NCBI GenBank assembly: GCA_023362775.1
Contig: JALMGJ010000002.1
Span: 57,430,914-57,494,913, forward strand
Direction: 5' to 3'
DNA: 64,000 bases
Source: Charina bottae
Taxonomy: Eukaryota > Chordata > Lepidosauria > Squamata > Charinaidae
Part shown: in pieces, positions 1 through 10,970 of the stretch
How the letters are laid out: the number at the start of each line of letters is the position of its first letter
Numbering within the stretch: the stretch's first letter is position 1
Notes under the pieces: generated by a model
The model's database searches: none
Seen by the model: only the letters and a program-made list of their open reading frames with translations
Told to the model about the DNA's origin: nothing
Made by a program: the position numbers and the translations under genes

Positions 1-216
1 GGCTGGAGCACACACACATCAGCCGGGGGGACAAGGGGCGGGGATGGAGGGGATGGAGGCCCACCACTGACCCATCCCCCTCAGGCTTGGCCGAGGGAGG
101 AAGGAGAGGCTTGGCTGAGGGAGGAAGGAGAGTCACTGCTGCTGCCGCCGCCGCCATCGCACAGTAGAAACAGGAGCTGGCCGAGCTAGGGGACTTCAGC
201 CACACCACTCCACCCC
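1..216. other. GC-rich stub, unassigned
   Basis: This stretch is GC- and purine-rich. It holds a short imperfect tandem duplication (GGCTTGGCYGAGGGAGGAAG type, about 84-128) and a run of CTG/CCG-like triplets near 138-157. No reading frame or known repeat is recognised. It abuts the truncated 3' side of a BovB copy, so it may be part of another element or older host sequence. Confidence 0.4.
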
Positions 217-2447
217 TTGCGTCTTTTAATTTCATGGCTGCAGTCACCGTCTGCGGTGATCTTGGAGCCCAAGAAAATAAAATCTGTCACTGCTTACATT
301 TGTTCCCCTTCTATTTGCCAGGAAGTGATGGGACCAGATGCCATGATCTGGGTTTTTTTAATGTTGAGTTTCAAGCCAGCTTTTGCACTCTCCTCTTTCA
401 CCCTCATCAAGAGGCTCTTTAGTTCCTCTTCACTTTCTGCCATTAGGGTGGTATCGCCTGCATATCTGAGGTTGTTGATATTTCTCCCGGCAATCTTAAC
501 TCCGGCTTGTGATTCATCCAGCCCGGCATTTCTCATGACGTACTCTGCATATAAGTTAAATAAGCAGGGTGATAATATACAGCCTTGTCGTACTCCTTTC
601 CCAATTTTGAACCAGTCGGTTGTTCCATGTCTGGTTCTAACTGTTGCTTCTTGACCCGCATACAGGTTTCTCAGGAGACAGGTAAGGTGGTCTGGTACTC
701 CCATCTCTTTAAGACTTTGCCACAACTGACCTTTTTCCAATCCTGTGGCCACTGTTGAGTTTTCCAAATTTGTTGGCATATTGAGTGCAGCACTTTAACA
801 GCATCATCTTTTAGGATTTTAAATAGCTCAGCTGGGATACTGTCTTCTCCGCTAGCTTTGTTGTTAGTAATGGTTCCTAAGGCCCACTTGACTTCACTCT
901 CTAGGATGTCCGGCTCAAGGTCAGTGACCACATCATCGTATTTATCAGGGATATTAAGATCTTTCTTGTATAGTTCTTCTGTGTATTCTTGCCACCTCTT
1001 CTTAATCTCTTCTGCTTCTGTTAGGTCCCTGCCTTTTTGGTCCTTTATCATGCCCATCTTTGCACAAAACGTTCCCTTGATATCTCCGATTTTCTTGAAG
1101 AGATCTCTAGTCTTCCCCATTCTATTGTTTTCTTTGATTTCTTTGCATTGTTCATTTAAGAAGGCCTTCTTATCTCTCCTTGCTATTCTCTGGAATTCTG
1201 CATTCAATTGTTTATATCTTTCCCTTTCTCCCTTGACTTTTGCTTCCCTTCTTTCCTCAGCTATTTGTAAAGCCTCATCAGTCAGCCACTTTGCTTTCTT
1301 GCCTTTCTTTTTCTTTGGGATGGTTTTAGTTGCTGCCTCCTGTACAATGTTATGAACCTCCATCCATAGTTCTTCAGGCACTCTGTCTACCAGGTCTAAT
1401 CCTTTAAATCTATTCCTCACCTCCACTGTATATTCATAAGGGATATGATTTAGGTCATACCTGAGTGGTCTAGTGGTTTTCTCTACGTTCTTCAATTTAA
1501 GCCTAAATTTTGCGATAAGAAGCTCATGATCTGAGCCACAGTCAGCTCCAGGTCTTGTTTTTGCTGATTGTATAGAGCTTCTCCATCTTTGGCTGCAAAG
1601 TATATAATCAATCTGATTTCGGTATTGACCATCTGGTGATGTCCATGTGTAGAGTCGTCTCTTGTGTTGTTGGAAAAGAGTGTTTGCTATGACCAGCATG
1701 TTCTCTTGACAAAACTCTATTAGCCTTTGCCCTGCTTCATTTTGTACTCCGAGGCCGAACTTGCCTGTTATTCCGTTTATTTTTTTGACTTCCTACTTTA
1801 GCATTCCAGTCCCCTATGATGAAAAGGACATCTTTTTTTGGTGTTAGTTCTAGAAGGTGTTGTAGGTCTTCATAGAACCGGTCAACTTCAGCTTCTTCGG
1901 CATCAGTGGTTGGGGCATAGACTTGGATCACTGTGATGTTGAATGGTTTGCCTTGGATTCGAACTGAAAGCATTCTGTCGTTTTTGAGGTTTTACCCCAG
2001 TACTGCCTTTCCCACTCTTTTATTGACTATGAGAGCTACTCCATTTCTTCTAAGGGATTCTTGCCCACAGTAGTATATATAATGGTCTCCTGAATTAAAT
2101 TCGCCCATTCCTGTCCATTTTAGTTCGCTGATTCCCAAGATGTTGATGTTCAATCTTGTCATCTCATGTTTGACCACATCCAGCTTACCTTGATTCATAG
2201 ATCTTACATTCCAGATTCCTATGCAATATTGTTCTATACAGCATCGGACTTTCCTTCCACTTCCAGACACATCCACAACTGAGCGTCCTTTTGGCTTTGG
2301 CCCAGCCGCTTCACTCTTTCTGGAGCTACTCGGAATTGCCCTCCGCTCTTCCCCAGTAGCATTTTGGACACCTTCCAACCTGAGGGGCTCATCTTCCGGC
2401 GTCATATCTTTTAGCCTTTTGATACTGTCCATGGGTTTTCTTGGCAA
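217..2447 (-). pseudogene. BovB endonuclease/reverse transcriptase pseudogene
   Basis: Remnant of the single large BovB protein: an N-terminal APE-type endonuclease followed by reverse transcriptase, which together nick target DNA and copy the element RNA. The open frame starting at 2447 includes the stretch ahead of the endonuclease and the first endonuclease motif (GIWNVRSM); a second frame carries GDWNAKVG (about 1790-1820), and a third SDHELL (about 1515-1535) and the fingers/palm start. Compared with the intact copy, about 95 codons around the first RT aspartate (FIDYSKAFDCVDH region) are missing near 730. The YADD box reads YAGD at about 453-465, which removes a catalytic aspartate. At least two frame changes are needed to follow it. 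It cannot encode a working enzyme. Confidence 0.9.
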
Positions 2448-2485
2448 GTATACTGGAGTGGTTTGCCATTCCCTCCTCCAGTTTT
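217..2485 (-). mobile_element. BovB (RTE clade) LINE, truncated and decayed
   Basis: A minus-strand BovB/RTE non-LTR retrotransposon. Its translated pieces closely parallel the intact copy at 29621-32842. The 5' side ends near 2485, inside the sequence shared with that copy. The 3' side stops at about 217, lacking the last several hundred bases of ORF and the ACAAC-type tail, so both ends are truncated. It is older than the 29.6-32.8 kb copy, with frameshifts, stops, an internal deletion and a mutated catalytic motif. Confidence 0.92.
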
Positions 2486-4077
2486 GTTTTGTTGCTGTAT
2501 ACTTTCTTCCAAATCTAATTTCTGAAAAGGAAGGATTTGTGAACCTTGGAATGCTTCTATGGTGAACATAGAATACTATGTATTCTCAGATTCCCTTGCT
2601 TAGAATGTTGTGGTGGATTCAAGAGTATAATTCAGACCTATAATAACACTTGCAAAATCAGTAACAACAACCAATAGCAAAATTAAAAACAACAACAGAG
2701 GAATAGACTTCATGGAAGCAAGGTTTTATACAATTTTCACATCCAATTTTTTTCCCATTTCCTCAGTGCATGTATCTCATTCATTAAATAGCAGGATGAT
2801 TTAATTATGCAGAAAGTTCTTGGTTATACATTTATTTTGGGGTGTGACAAGCAGGGATTTTAAAAAAAAAATTAAGTCAGTAAATCTGAATAGAAATTAG
2901 TCTTAAATAATTTGCAGTGAGAACTGAATGTGTGTGTGTGTCCTTGCATTAATAACTAAGTTGTTTGTATATTTAGTTAATAACTAGTAAACTTTTTAAA
3001 CAAATAACATCATATGTAAAAATGTTCTTCCCTTCTAAATAATCCAGGACTCAAGCATTTCTTTGCCTATTATTTTGGTTTATTATGGAGTAAATACATT
3101 TGATCTGCTCTCTGTCTCTGTATTTTCTATGAGACTGTGTGGGAATGAAAATGAATAATAATAAATGAATTATTCAGTACCCATAAATATCACTGGAGTA
3201 ATTGATTTTTATCACAGTTCTAAATTACTTGTCAGGCCAAGATGATGGGTAAAACATAAGTTCTTAATCCATAGCTGAAATCATGTTTGATTAAAGATTT
3301 TACCATTCATCCTGGAAAACATTTTTCAAGTGTGGTACTATAGTAAACATGTGCTTGTGTCTAAATTCCAGTGTTAAATATGTGTATGAACTTTTTCTCT
3401 AATTTTGCCACTAATATATATCCAAGTTTATTTGACACTATAATATATTTCATTGGAACTGAAGTTTGAAATGTAAAGCAAAAATATTCATAGCATAATG
3501 AGATTATGGTTGGAGAACCCCCAACGTATTTACTTATTTATTACTCTTAAAAGATGTGCCCTGCATATCCAGTACCAATTGGCAATTCCAGGGCAGCTTG
3601 CAGACTAAGAAATAAAAACCTCAGGTCTACAAAGTCATACCTATAATTACTATAATAGAAACTACAGCTGCACAAAATAAAATAAAAGCTCTCCAGGAAA
3701 GCTGCTTGTGTTCTCTTAAAGGTTTGAAAGATGTTTTTTTTAATTGAAAGTCTGGTAAAATACAAATGGTTTAGCTTAGTTTTGGAATGAAAATCAAGTA
3801 GGCATCAAGCAACCCTTTCTGGGAGAGAATGTTCACTAGGGAAGGTGGTCCCACCAAAAAGATTCTCCCTTTGGCTGCCATCTAATGTAATTATGACAGA
3901 AGTGGAGCCTAGAGAAGAGCATTGAGGGACGATCTCAATAATTGGGGGTCAGGCAGTCAAGAGATGTTTCATGTGTCACCCAAGTGGCTGGGGCGGGAGG
4001 TTGTATGTACCAGTCAGGCCTCTGTTTGGAAAGAGAGAATGAACGTATACTGCAGCTGTCTTTTTGTTTAATGATCT
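2486..4077. other. AT-rich DNA without recognisable gene
   Basis: Single-copy-looking AT-rich sequence. Frames are short and have no motif. A short TG run lies near 2929-2941. I see no repeat boundary, exon or regulatory site that I can support. Confidence 0.6.
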
Positions 4078-4489
4078 TTACGCTGATGTATCTGGAAAGA
4101 CTTGTACTCTTTACCAACTCAAGTTTACTACTGAAGTATCAAATCACATCAAACTGTCAAACTGCTTCTTTACTTGAGCAAGTGGGCCATGAAAGAGGAA
4201 GGGAAATCACCTTTAATCACTGCCAAAATCTGAAATTGGTATGAGCTATCTGAAAAACAGAAATAAAGGAAATTGTAGCAACTGTATATTCCAGGAAGAG
4301 GACTATCCCACTATAAACAAACAGAATGTGTTACTTTGAGGGTTGGGGTATTGATGGCCTCACTTCTCCTTTGACTGGATTTCTGGAGGCTGTATTCCAA
4401 AAAGTAGGTGGGGTCAAAAAGTATGTAAATCAAATCAGAACAAAAGCAAAAAATGATTTCATTTAAATATAATTAAAATTAATTAAATA

Positions 4490-4565
4490 TAATTTTATTT
4501 ATTTATTTGTTTGTTTGTTTGTTTGTTTGTTCAATTTATTCCCCGCCCATCTCCCATTACTGCCC
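4490..4565 (-). mobile_element. L2-type LINE 3' tail fragment
   Basis: A (TTTA)/(TTTG) microsatellite followed by CAATTTATTCCCCGCCCATC is the reverse complement of the terminal GATGGGCGGGGAATAAAT...AATAAATA shared by the L2 copies in this window. Only the last tens of bases remain. The duplicated counterpart lies near 9616-9690. Confidence 0.6.
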
Positions 4566-4800
4566 ATGGTTTGCTTTCTTTCATATTAAATATTACAGCT
4601 TGATGGAAACTTTTGTAGGGCAATATCCAAAGCTTTGGGGGGGGGGGGGGGGTCCATGCAGCTTTTCAGTCACATATTGTGCATCTCTGTTTTTTAAACT
4701 AATGAAAAAACATAACCTCCAAACAGTCTTCAAATCCACCAGAAAAATACAACAAATGTTAAAATAAGCAAAACACAAAAGGGACCCCCTCACCGCTGCA

Positions 4801-5145
4801 GTTTACCGCATACCCTGCAGCTGTGGACAAGTATACATTGGGACCACAAAACGCAGAATCCACACCAGGATAAAAGAACATGAAAGACACTGCAGACTAC
4901 AGCAACCTGAAAAATCTGCAATAGCTGAACATGCTCTCAAACAAATTGGTCACCAAATCTTATTTGAAAACACAGAAATACTGGACAACACCAACAGCCA
5001 CTATGTTAGACTATACGGAGAAGCCATTGGAATACATAAACACCAACACAGTTTCAATAAAAAAGAAGAAAGCCTAAAGATCAGCAAAACCTGGCTGCCA
5101 GTCCTGAAAAACACAGCTTGCAAAAGGTCAACAAACTCTACTTAA
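4801..5145 (+). pseudogene. PLE-B GIY-YIG endonuclease, C-terminal fragment
   Basis: An open frame of about 114 codons ending in TAA at 5143-5145. It begins inside the domain with YRIPCSCGQVYIGTTKR, where CxC-GQVYIG-T is the YIG half of the GIY-YIG fold. RIKEHERHC and SAIAEHAL follow, the usual helix residues of Penelope endonucleases. No reverse transcriptase remains upstream, so this is a 5'-truncated piece without its own start codon. In an intact PLE the domain nicks the target during integration. The frame has no stop, so truncation rather than slow decay ended its function. An equal copy is at 9927-10268. Confidence 0.85.
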
Positions 5146-5593
5146 CCACAGAAGTATACAAAGAACTCACACAATAGATGTGCTAATCCCACACACGACA
5201 GCACCACACCCCCTAATCACCACTAAAAACCCTTTCCCAATCTCTTGTAAATGACCTCTCATCAGCTTAGGCTGACCATACATCCCGTTTTGAACGGGAC
5301 AGTCCCGTTATTTAAGCATTTTTCAACCGTCCTGTTGTTTTGATCAAAATCTCAATTTTGTCCCTCTTTTAAACTCTGCGGGAAGGAGGACAGGAAGGAG
5401 GACTGGAGCCAGAGTTGCCATTCGAGGCAGCCCGGAAGAGGCCCTATCAGCACGGCAACTGGAAGCCCGGTTGCCACGTGCGAGCCCAGCACCAGACACA
5501 GCACTACAGTCCACCCAGTTCCTGCCTCCTTACCTGATCCTACCGGTGCTGCTTGCTCCGAAGCCGAGATTGTCTGCCCAGCAGTGGTGAGGC

Positions 5594-6236
5594 CAGGGAA
5601 AGCAGGCACAGGAAGGTTGTGGAAAGAGGGTGTGGGGTGTGCATCCATGCAATCCCTAGGAGGCTGAGGAAAGTGGGTGTGGTGTGTGTGTGTGTGTGAG
5701 TACTTGCTCAGAGAGGCGAGGGAAAACAAGTGCGGGTGCATTTGGTCGCAGGAAGGCTGTGGAAAGAGGGTGCAGGGTGTGCGTCCATGCAATCCCTAGG
5801 AGGCTGAGGAAAGTGGGTGTGGGGTGTGTGTGTGTGCAAGTACTTGCTCAGAGAGGCCAGGGAAAACAGGTGCAGGTGCATTTTGGTCGCAGGGAGGCTA
5901 TGGAAAGAGGGTGCGGGGTATGTGTCCATGCAATCCCTAGGAGGCTGAGGAAAGTGGGTGTGGGGTGCATGTGTGTGCAAGTACTTGCTCAGAGAGGCCA
6001 GGGAAAACAGGTGCAGGTGCATTTGTTCGCAGGGAGGCTGTGGAAAGAGGGTGCGGGGTGTGTGTCCATGCAATCCCTAGGAGGCTGAGGAAAGTGGGTG
6101 TGGGGTGCGTGTGTGTGTGAGTACTTGCTCAGAGAGGCCAGGGAAAACAGGTGCAGGTGCATTTGGTCGCAGGGAGGCTGTGGAAAGAGGGTGCGGGGTG
6201 TGCGTCCATGCAATCACTAGGATGCTGAGGAAAGTG
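5594..6236 (+). repeat. Minisatellite, ~140-bp unit, about 4.5 copies
   Basis: The landmark TCCATGCAATCCCTAGGAGG recurs at 5644, 5784, 5925, 6065 and 6205, a period of 140-141 bp. Each unit also holds a short GT run and a GAGTACTTGCTCAGAGAGGC-like stretch. Long frames through it on both strands are products of the repeat and are not genes. In the copied segment at 10.7-10.9 kb only the first unit and a half are present. Confidence 0.95.
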
Positions 6237-6478
6237 ATTTAGAGTTAAGGAATGAGGTTTACACCGAGCTCCCAAGGAAGGGCATCGCCTGCCACAGTGA
6301 CAAAGGGAGGATCTGTGCCCATGCAGCCAACAGGTGCCCTGCTGAGCATGGGCACCTCCTTAAGAGGGCTTCCTGGCAGGTCTTAATGGTCAGAGGGGTT
6401 CATATCCCAATGAGGCTGTTTAGGGTTACAGTAACTTGTGTGGTGGTCAGTGAGTAAATGAATTAGAATAAACCATAT

Positions 6479-6523
6479 AGTAGCTGCACAAACCCTCCCT
6501 CCCTCCCTTCCCTCCCTCCCTCT
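6479..6523. repeat. Pyrimidine-rich simple repeat (CCCT)n
   Basis: CCCTCCCTCCCTTCCCTCCC-type run inside the hAT-like transposon. Confidence 0.7.
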
Positions 6524-6880
6524 GTTCTTGCTCCCCAGCAATCTCCAAGCCAGAGATGGCCAAATCTGAAAGCTGTAAAATGAGTTGTGCTGAGCTTTGC
6601 AAGACATTTTTCCCTGGAAAAATTGCCAACAGATTAACCCATATTTTGACATTTGTCTTCCATTGTGAACTGTAACTGGGGGAGGAGGCCTGTTTTATGA
6701 CAAGTCTATGGGTGATGATTATCTAATAATGATGCAGATAATTAAAGATGTAGGATGATATATGATTTCACAGCACTTATAACTGCTTAATCTTAATCTT
6801 ATTATGATTTTATTTACAAAATATAATTTTTATACACTGGTTATTGAACTCCCACAAAGAATTTTTAAATACTTAATAGG

Positions 6881-7157
6881 GTTTGCAGGCAGGAGCCAAT
6901 CACATGGACCAGGGGGCGGGGTTTTCAGGCAGGAGCCAATTTTGCAGACCGGGGGGGTGGGGTTTGCAGGCGGGAGCCAATCACACAGATGGGGGCAGGG
7001 TTTGCGGGCAGGAGCCAATCACGCGGATGGGGGTGGGGTTTGCAGGCAGGAGCCAATTGCACGGACCAGGGGGCGGGGTTTGCAGGCGGGAACCAATCAC
7101 GTGGATCGGGGTGGGTTTGCAGGCAGGAGCCAATCACGGGGACCTGGGGGGCGGGGA
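6881..7157 (+). repeat. Minisatellite, ~37-41-bp unit with CCAAT and GC boxes, 7 copies
   Basis: Unit starts (GTTTGCAGGC or close variants) lie at about 6881, 6921, 6962, 7000, 7038, 7078 and 7115. Nearly every unit contains GGAGCCAATCAC, a consensus CCAAT box, and several end in GGGGCGGGG, a consensus GC box. The array is unusual because two promoter motifs are repeated at fixed spacing. It lies inside a non-autonomous transposon. Confidence 0.93.
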
Positions 7158-7296
7158 CCCCCGTCCCGTTTTGCCATCCCAATGTCCTGTTTTTGTCTCA
7201 AGGAAATATGGTCAGCCTACATCAGCTATAAACACCAGCAGGAACACACACCCTCCACTTGGGCACAGAGAGAATCTTCTAGCTGTGCTCCTGTCC

Positions 7297-7341
7297 TCTG
7301 AAGATGCTAGCCACAGCTACTGGCAAAACATTAGGAACCAA
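7297..7341 (+). ncRNA. Degenerate hammerhead-like motif of PLE-B
   Basis: CTGAAGA is followed by a hairpin (TGCTAG ... CTGGC) and then AAAA-CATT where the hammerhead core needs GAAA-CGTT. The first strand of the core is intact. The second has lost the invariant G, and stem II has a mismatch. Probably inactive. The better preserved form is at 42142-42176. Confidence 0.5.
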
Positions 7342-7395
7342 ATCTGCCAGAAAACGGCCACACAGCCCGGAAAACCCACAACAACCATCAGTTGA

Positions 7396-8684
7396 AGCGG
7401 AGATTAGAGGCAGCAACCATTGACTCAAATGAGGGGGCATTCCTCTCTGTGCAGTAGCCAAAGTGCAGGGGTTTGCCTTGAGAAAGAAAAGTGTAAGCAG
7501 GCAAATCAGACAACAATGCTTCAGCCAGCACAGTTGGAAAACACTGTTTTCAATTTGCAATAGGAAAAGATGGGCATTTCCAGCAGGCTGAAGGTGGGTA
7601 GAAGATAACTTCATCCATTCTTGCCCTCCAGGAATGCTTGGTGGCCCATACCAATGTCAATGTGGGTGTGCCCTTAATGGGTTTGCTTAATATTCTTTTA
7701 AGGTTTTTAACTCACTTGAAGCTGGATGGGGAGGTGTATGATTCATCCTGTCTCCAATTCAAAATCCTTCACAGATTACCACCTAGAATATGCAATTAAG
7801 TATCCTGGAAAGGGCAAGAAATCATGTCATGTGTCAAAAAAGGGAATTAAAGGTCAGTGTGGTGTAATTACTTTAACTGGGTGAAACTGATGAGTTCTGT
7901 CAAGTTTCTTCTTCTAGCCCAAGTGACGGAAAAACCATAAAACCTTTTTTTCCCTACTAGTTCTTAAGAGACAAGCTCTTGTCCATTCATCTTCCTCAAA
8001 ATGCTTCACTATGTATTATTAGCTTCTAATTTTAAAAATAATTTAAATGTTATATTATTGTCTGTGTCTGCTTCCTCTCATATTTGTCCTCAGGCACATA
8101 ATTCTCCCTGTTCCTCATTCCATTTCGTAACTACTGATATCTCTCTTTCTCTGTGTGTGCATTTGTGTGTTAGAATATCAGATGTTGTCATCCTAGAAAC
8201 TGGATTTGGATGATGATCTCAATTAAACTGCACTTGGAAAGAATTATTGGGAATGCTGCAGGAGTGGCCTGACAAAAGAACATATAATTTGAAAATGTCT
8301 GAAGTTATTTCTACAAACATTGTCATTCTTCCTGCGGAACTAATTACAATCTAACTTTTCTGCAACTGTCATCCCATTCTGAAAAAAGTCACAGCACCGT
8401 TAAATAATCATGGTTTGCATCAATCGGAAGTACCATATTCAAAAGAGGGAAGAAGTTAGACTGAGAGAAAATATCTTGCTTGAAACCACTCCATTCATAG
8501 CAGACAGAAGTTCCTAGTCCCAAACTTCCTGATTTACATCTCAGTTTCTTACCAGTTTGCCACATTGTTTTTATTGGGCTGTCATTATTGGTTTCTGCAT
8601 TATTGCTGTTTCCCTGAGAATACATCCTTTTTCAGCTACTCTAGGCACTGATTTAAATGGATGCAAAAAGATGAAAGGGCAATG
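7396..8684. other. No recognisable feature
   Basis: Mixed-composition DNA with only short frames lacking motifs. Nothing here can be supported as exon, RNA gene or repeat. Confidence 0.55.
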
Positions 8685-8880
8685 GGTAGCCAGCACGGCA
8701 GCATGTTTAAGGTGTTGGACTGGCACCATGGAGACCCAGATTCAGGTTCGTCTTTAGCTGTGGAAGCTCACTGGGTGACTTTGGGTCAAACACTCTCAAC
8801 CCAACCTGCCTCACAAATTTCGTGTGAGAAAAAAATGGGAGGAGTGAGTATTATGAACACCATCTTGAGTTCCTGAACAA
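8685..8880 (+). mobile_element. MIR-like SINE, degenerate
   Basis: A tRNA-like head (GGTAGCCAGCACGGCAGCAT, then a B-box-like TTCAGGTTCGTC) is followed by CACTGGGTGACTTTGGGTCA, the core of this SINE family, and CCAACCTGCCTCAC. The 3' tail is lost or changed. It is diverged from the well-preserved copy at 57503-57750. Confidence 0.65.
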
Positions 8881-9203
8881 AATGCAGAATCTGACAAATT
8901 GTTCATCCCCCCCCCCTTACCATTACCAGGATAAGTAACAGATGCATGAGTGAGTCAAGTGGGAAGGAAGAAAAGCTCTGAAGTCTGAGAGATAAAGCAG
9001 GGAAAAGTTTTTTTCCCTGCTTTGTCTTCTGTGCCTAGGAAGATTAAGACCATTTCACAAGCTCAACAGCAGCATGGTGATCTTAACGATCCTCCTTTAG
9101 ATGATAAAAGGACTTAAAATAACATCTCAATATAACCATGACCTAGCCCCAGGTGTAAGGTCACATAGCTACCTAGAAACATATTTAGGATTCCCTTACC
9201 AAC

Positions 9204-10918
9204 TTACGCTGATGTATCTGGAAAGACTTGTACTCTTTACAAACTCAAGTTTACTACTGAAGTATCAAATCACATCAAACTGTCAAACTGCTTCTTTACT
9301 TGAGCAAGTGGGCCATGAAAGAGGAAGGGAAATCACCTTTAATCACTGCCAAAATCTGAAATTGGTATGAGCTATCTGAAAAACAGAAATAAAGGAAATT
9401 GTAGCAACTGTATATTCCAGGAAGAGGACTATCCCACTATAAACAAACAGAATGTGTTACTTTGAGGGTTGGGGTATTGATGGCCTCACTTCTCCTTTGA
9501 CTGGATTTCTGGAGGCTGTATTCCAAAAAGTAGGTGGGGTCAAAAAGTATGTAAATCAAATCAGAACAAAAGCAAAAAATGATTTCATTTAAATATAATT
9601 AAAATTAATTAAATATAATTTTATTTATTTATTTGTTTGTTTGTTTGTTTGTTTGTTCAATTTATTCCCCGCCCATCTCCCATTACTGCCCATGGTTTGC
9701 TTTCTTTCATATTAAATATTACAGCTTGATGGAAACTTTTGTAGGGCAATATCCAAAGCTTTGGGGGGGGGGGGGTCCATGCAGCTTTTCAGTCACATAT
9801 TGTGCATCTCTGTTTTTTAAACTAATGAAAAAACATAACCTCCAAACAGTCTTCAAATCCACCAGAAAAATACAACAAATGTTAAAATAAGCAAAACACA
9901 AAAGGGACCCCCTCACCGCTGCAGTTTACCGCATACCCTGCAGCTGTGGACAAGTATACATTGGGACCACAAAACGCAGAATCCACACCAGGATAAAAGA
10001 ACATGAAAGACACTGCAGACTACAGCAACCTGAAAAATCTGCAATAGCTGAACATGCTCTCAAACAAATTGGTCACCAAATCTTATTTGAAAACACAGAA
10101 ATACTGGACAACACCAACAGCCACTATGTTAGACTATACGGAGAAGCCATTGGAATACATAAACACCAACACAGTTTCAATAAAAAAGAAGAAAGCCTAA
10201 AGATCAGCAAAACCTGGCTGCCAGTCCTGAAAAACACAGCTTGCAAAAGGTCAACAAACTCTACTTAACCACAGAAGTATACAAAGAACTCACACAATAG
10301 ATGTGCTAATCCCACACACGACAGCACCACACCCCCTAATCACCACTAAAAACCCTTTCCCAATCTCTTGTAAATGACCTCTCATCAGCTTAGGCTGACC
10401 ATACATCCCGTTTTGAACGGGACAGTCCCGTTATTTAAGCATTTTTCAACTGTCCTGTTGTTTTGATCAAAATCTCAATTTTGTCCCTCTTTTAAACTCT
10501 GCGGGAAGGAGGACAGGAAGGAGGACTGGAGCCAGAGTTGCCATTCGAGGCAGCCCGGAAGAGGCCCTATCAGCACGGCAACTGGAAGCCCAGTTGCCAC
10601 GTGCGAGCCCAGCACCAGACACAGCACTACAGTCCACCCAGTTTCTGCCTCCTTACCTGATCCTACCGGTGCTGCTTGCTCCGAAGCCGAGATTGTCCGC
10701 CCAGCAGTGGTGAGGCCAGGGAAAGCAGGCACAGGAAGGTTGTGGAAAGAGGGTGTGGGGTGTGCATCCATGAAATCCCTAGGAGGCTGAGGAAAGTGGG
10801 TGTGGGGTGTGTGTGTGTGTGAGTACTTGCTCAGAGAGGTGAGGGAAAACAAGTGCGGGTGCATTTGGTCGCAGGAAGGCTGTGGAAAGAGGGTGCAGGG
10901 TGTGCGTCCATGCAATCC
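9204..10918 (+). repeat. 1.7-kb duplicated segment, copy 2 (inserted into PLE-A)
   Basis: Near-identical to 4078-5795. It starts at TTACGCTGATG and ends abruptly inside the second unit of the 140-bp minisatellite (GCGTCCATGCAATCC). A 14-base filler, AAGTCCAAGTCCAT (10919-10932), then joins it back to PLE-A. It has neither a poly(A) tail nor terminal inverted repeats of its own, so it did not move as a standard transposon. Confidence 0.92.
9927..10268 (+). pseudogene. PLE-B GIY-YIG fragment, duplicated copy
   Basis: Carried inside the 1.7-kb duplication and the same as 4801-5145: GQVYIG-T, RIKEHERHC and SAIAEHAL in one open frame ending in TAA. It is a passenger of the duplication, not an independent insertion, because the flanking unique DNA was copied too. 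Confidence 0.85.
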
Positions 10919-10970
10919 AAGTCCAAGTCCATGAAACATATTTAGGATTCCCTTACCAACTTTGCTCAGA

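Larger units (their letters stand above)
4078..5795 (+). repeat. 1.7-kb duplicated segment, copy 1 (source)
   Basis: This block recurs at 9204-10918 in the same orientation with about ten visible single-base differences and a G-run of 16 versus 13. It contains unique DNA, an L2-type tail, the PLE-B GIY-YIG region and the first 528 bp of the hAT-like transposon. It is taken as the source because both nested elements continue uninterrupted past its right edge here, while copy 2 is cut off abruptly. Confidence 0.93.
5268..7219. mobile_element. Non-autonomous hAT-like DNA transposon with internal minisatellites
   Basis: The termini are inverted repeats: TAGGCTGACCATA at 5268-5280 and its exact complement at 7207-7219. 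An identical 8-bp duplication, CATCAGCT, lies outside at 5260-5267 and 7220-7227. An 8-bp TSD is the hAT signature. The sub-terminal sequence contains CCCGTTTTGAACGGGACAG near the left end and CCCGTCCCGTTTTG near the right. No transposase frame is visible. The 1952-bp interior is mostly two GC-rich tandem arrays, so it must have been moved by a transposase from elsewhere. Superfamily assignment rests on TSD length. Confidence 0.85.
4775..7391 (+). mobile_element. Penelope-like element (PLE-B), interrupted by a hAT-like transposon
   Basis: A 5'-truncated PLE on the plus strand. It has the end of the ORF with a GIY-YIG endonuclease, a 3' UTR (5146-5259, resuming at 7228), and a terminal stretch with a hammerhead-like motif and CCCGGAAAACCCACAACAAC. 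The same 3' region appears inverted at 41630-42262. The element is split at 5268-7219 by a transposon flanked by CATCAGCT duplications. Removing one duplication and the insert rejoins the PLE 3' UTR exactly as it reads in the 41.6 kb copy. The left boundary is uncertain. Confidence 0.85.

Noticed and set aside
5352..6213. Several His/Pro/Thr- or Cys/Val-rich frames of 74-146 codons on both strands
   Set aside because: They follow the 140-bp minisatellite period and repeat the same peptide each unit.
6881..7157. Regular ~38-bp repeats that superficially look like a CRISPR array
   Set aside because: The units are contiguous with no unique spacers, the DNA is vertebrate, and the array is inside a TIR-bounded transposon.
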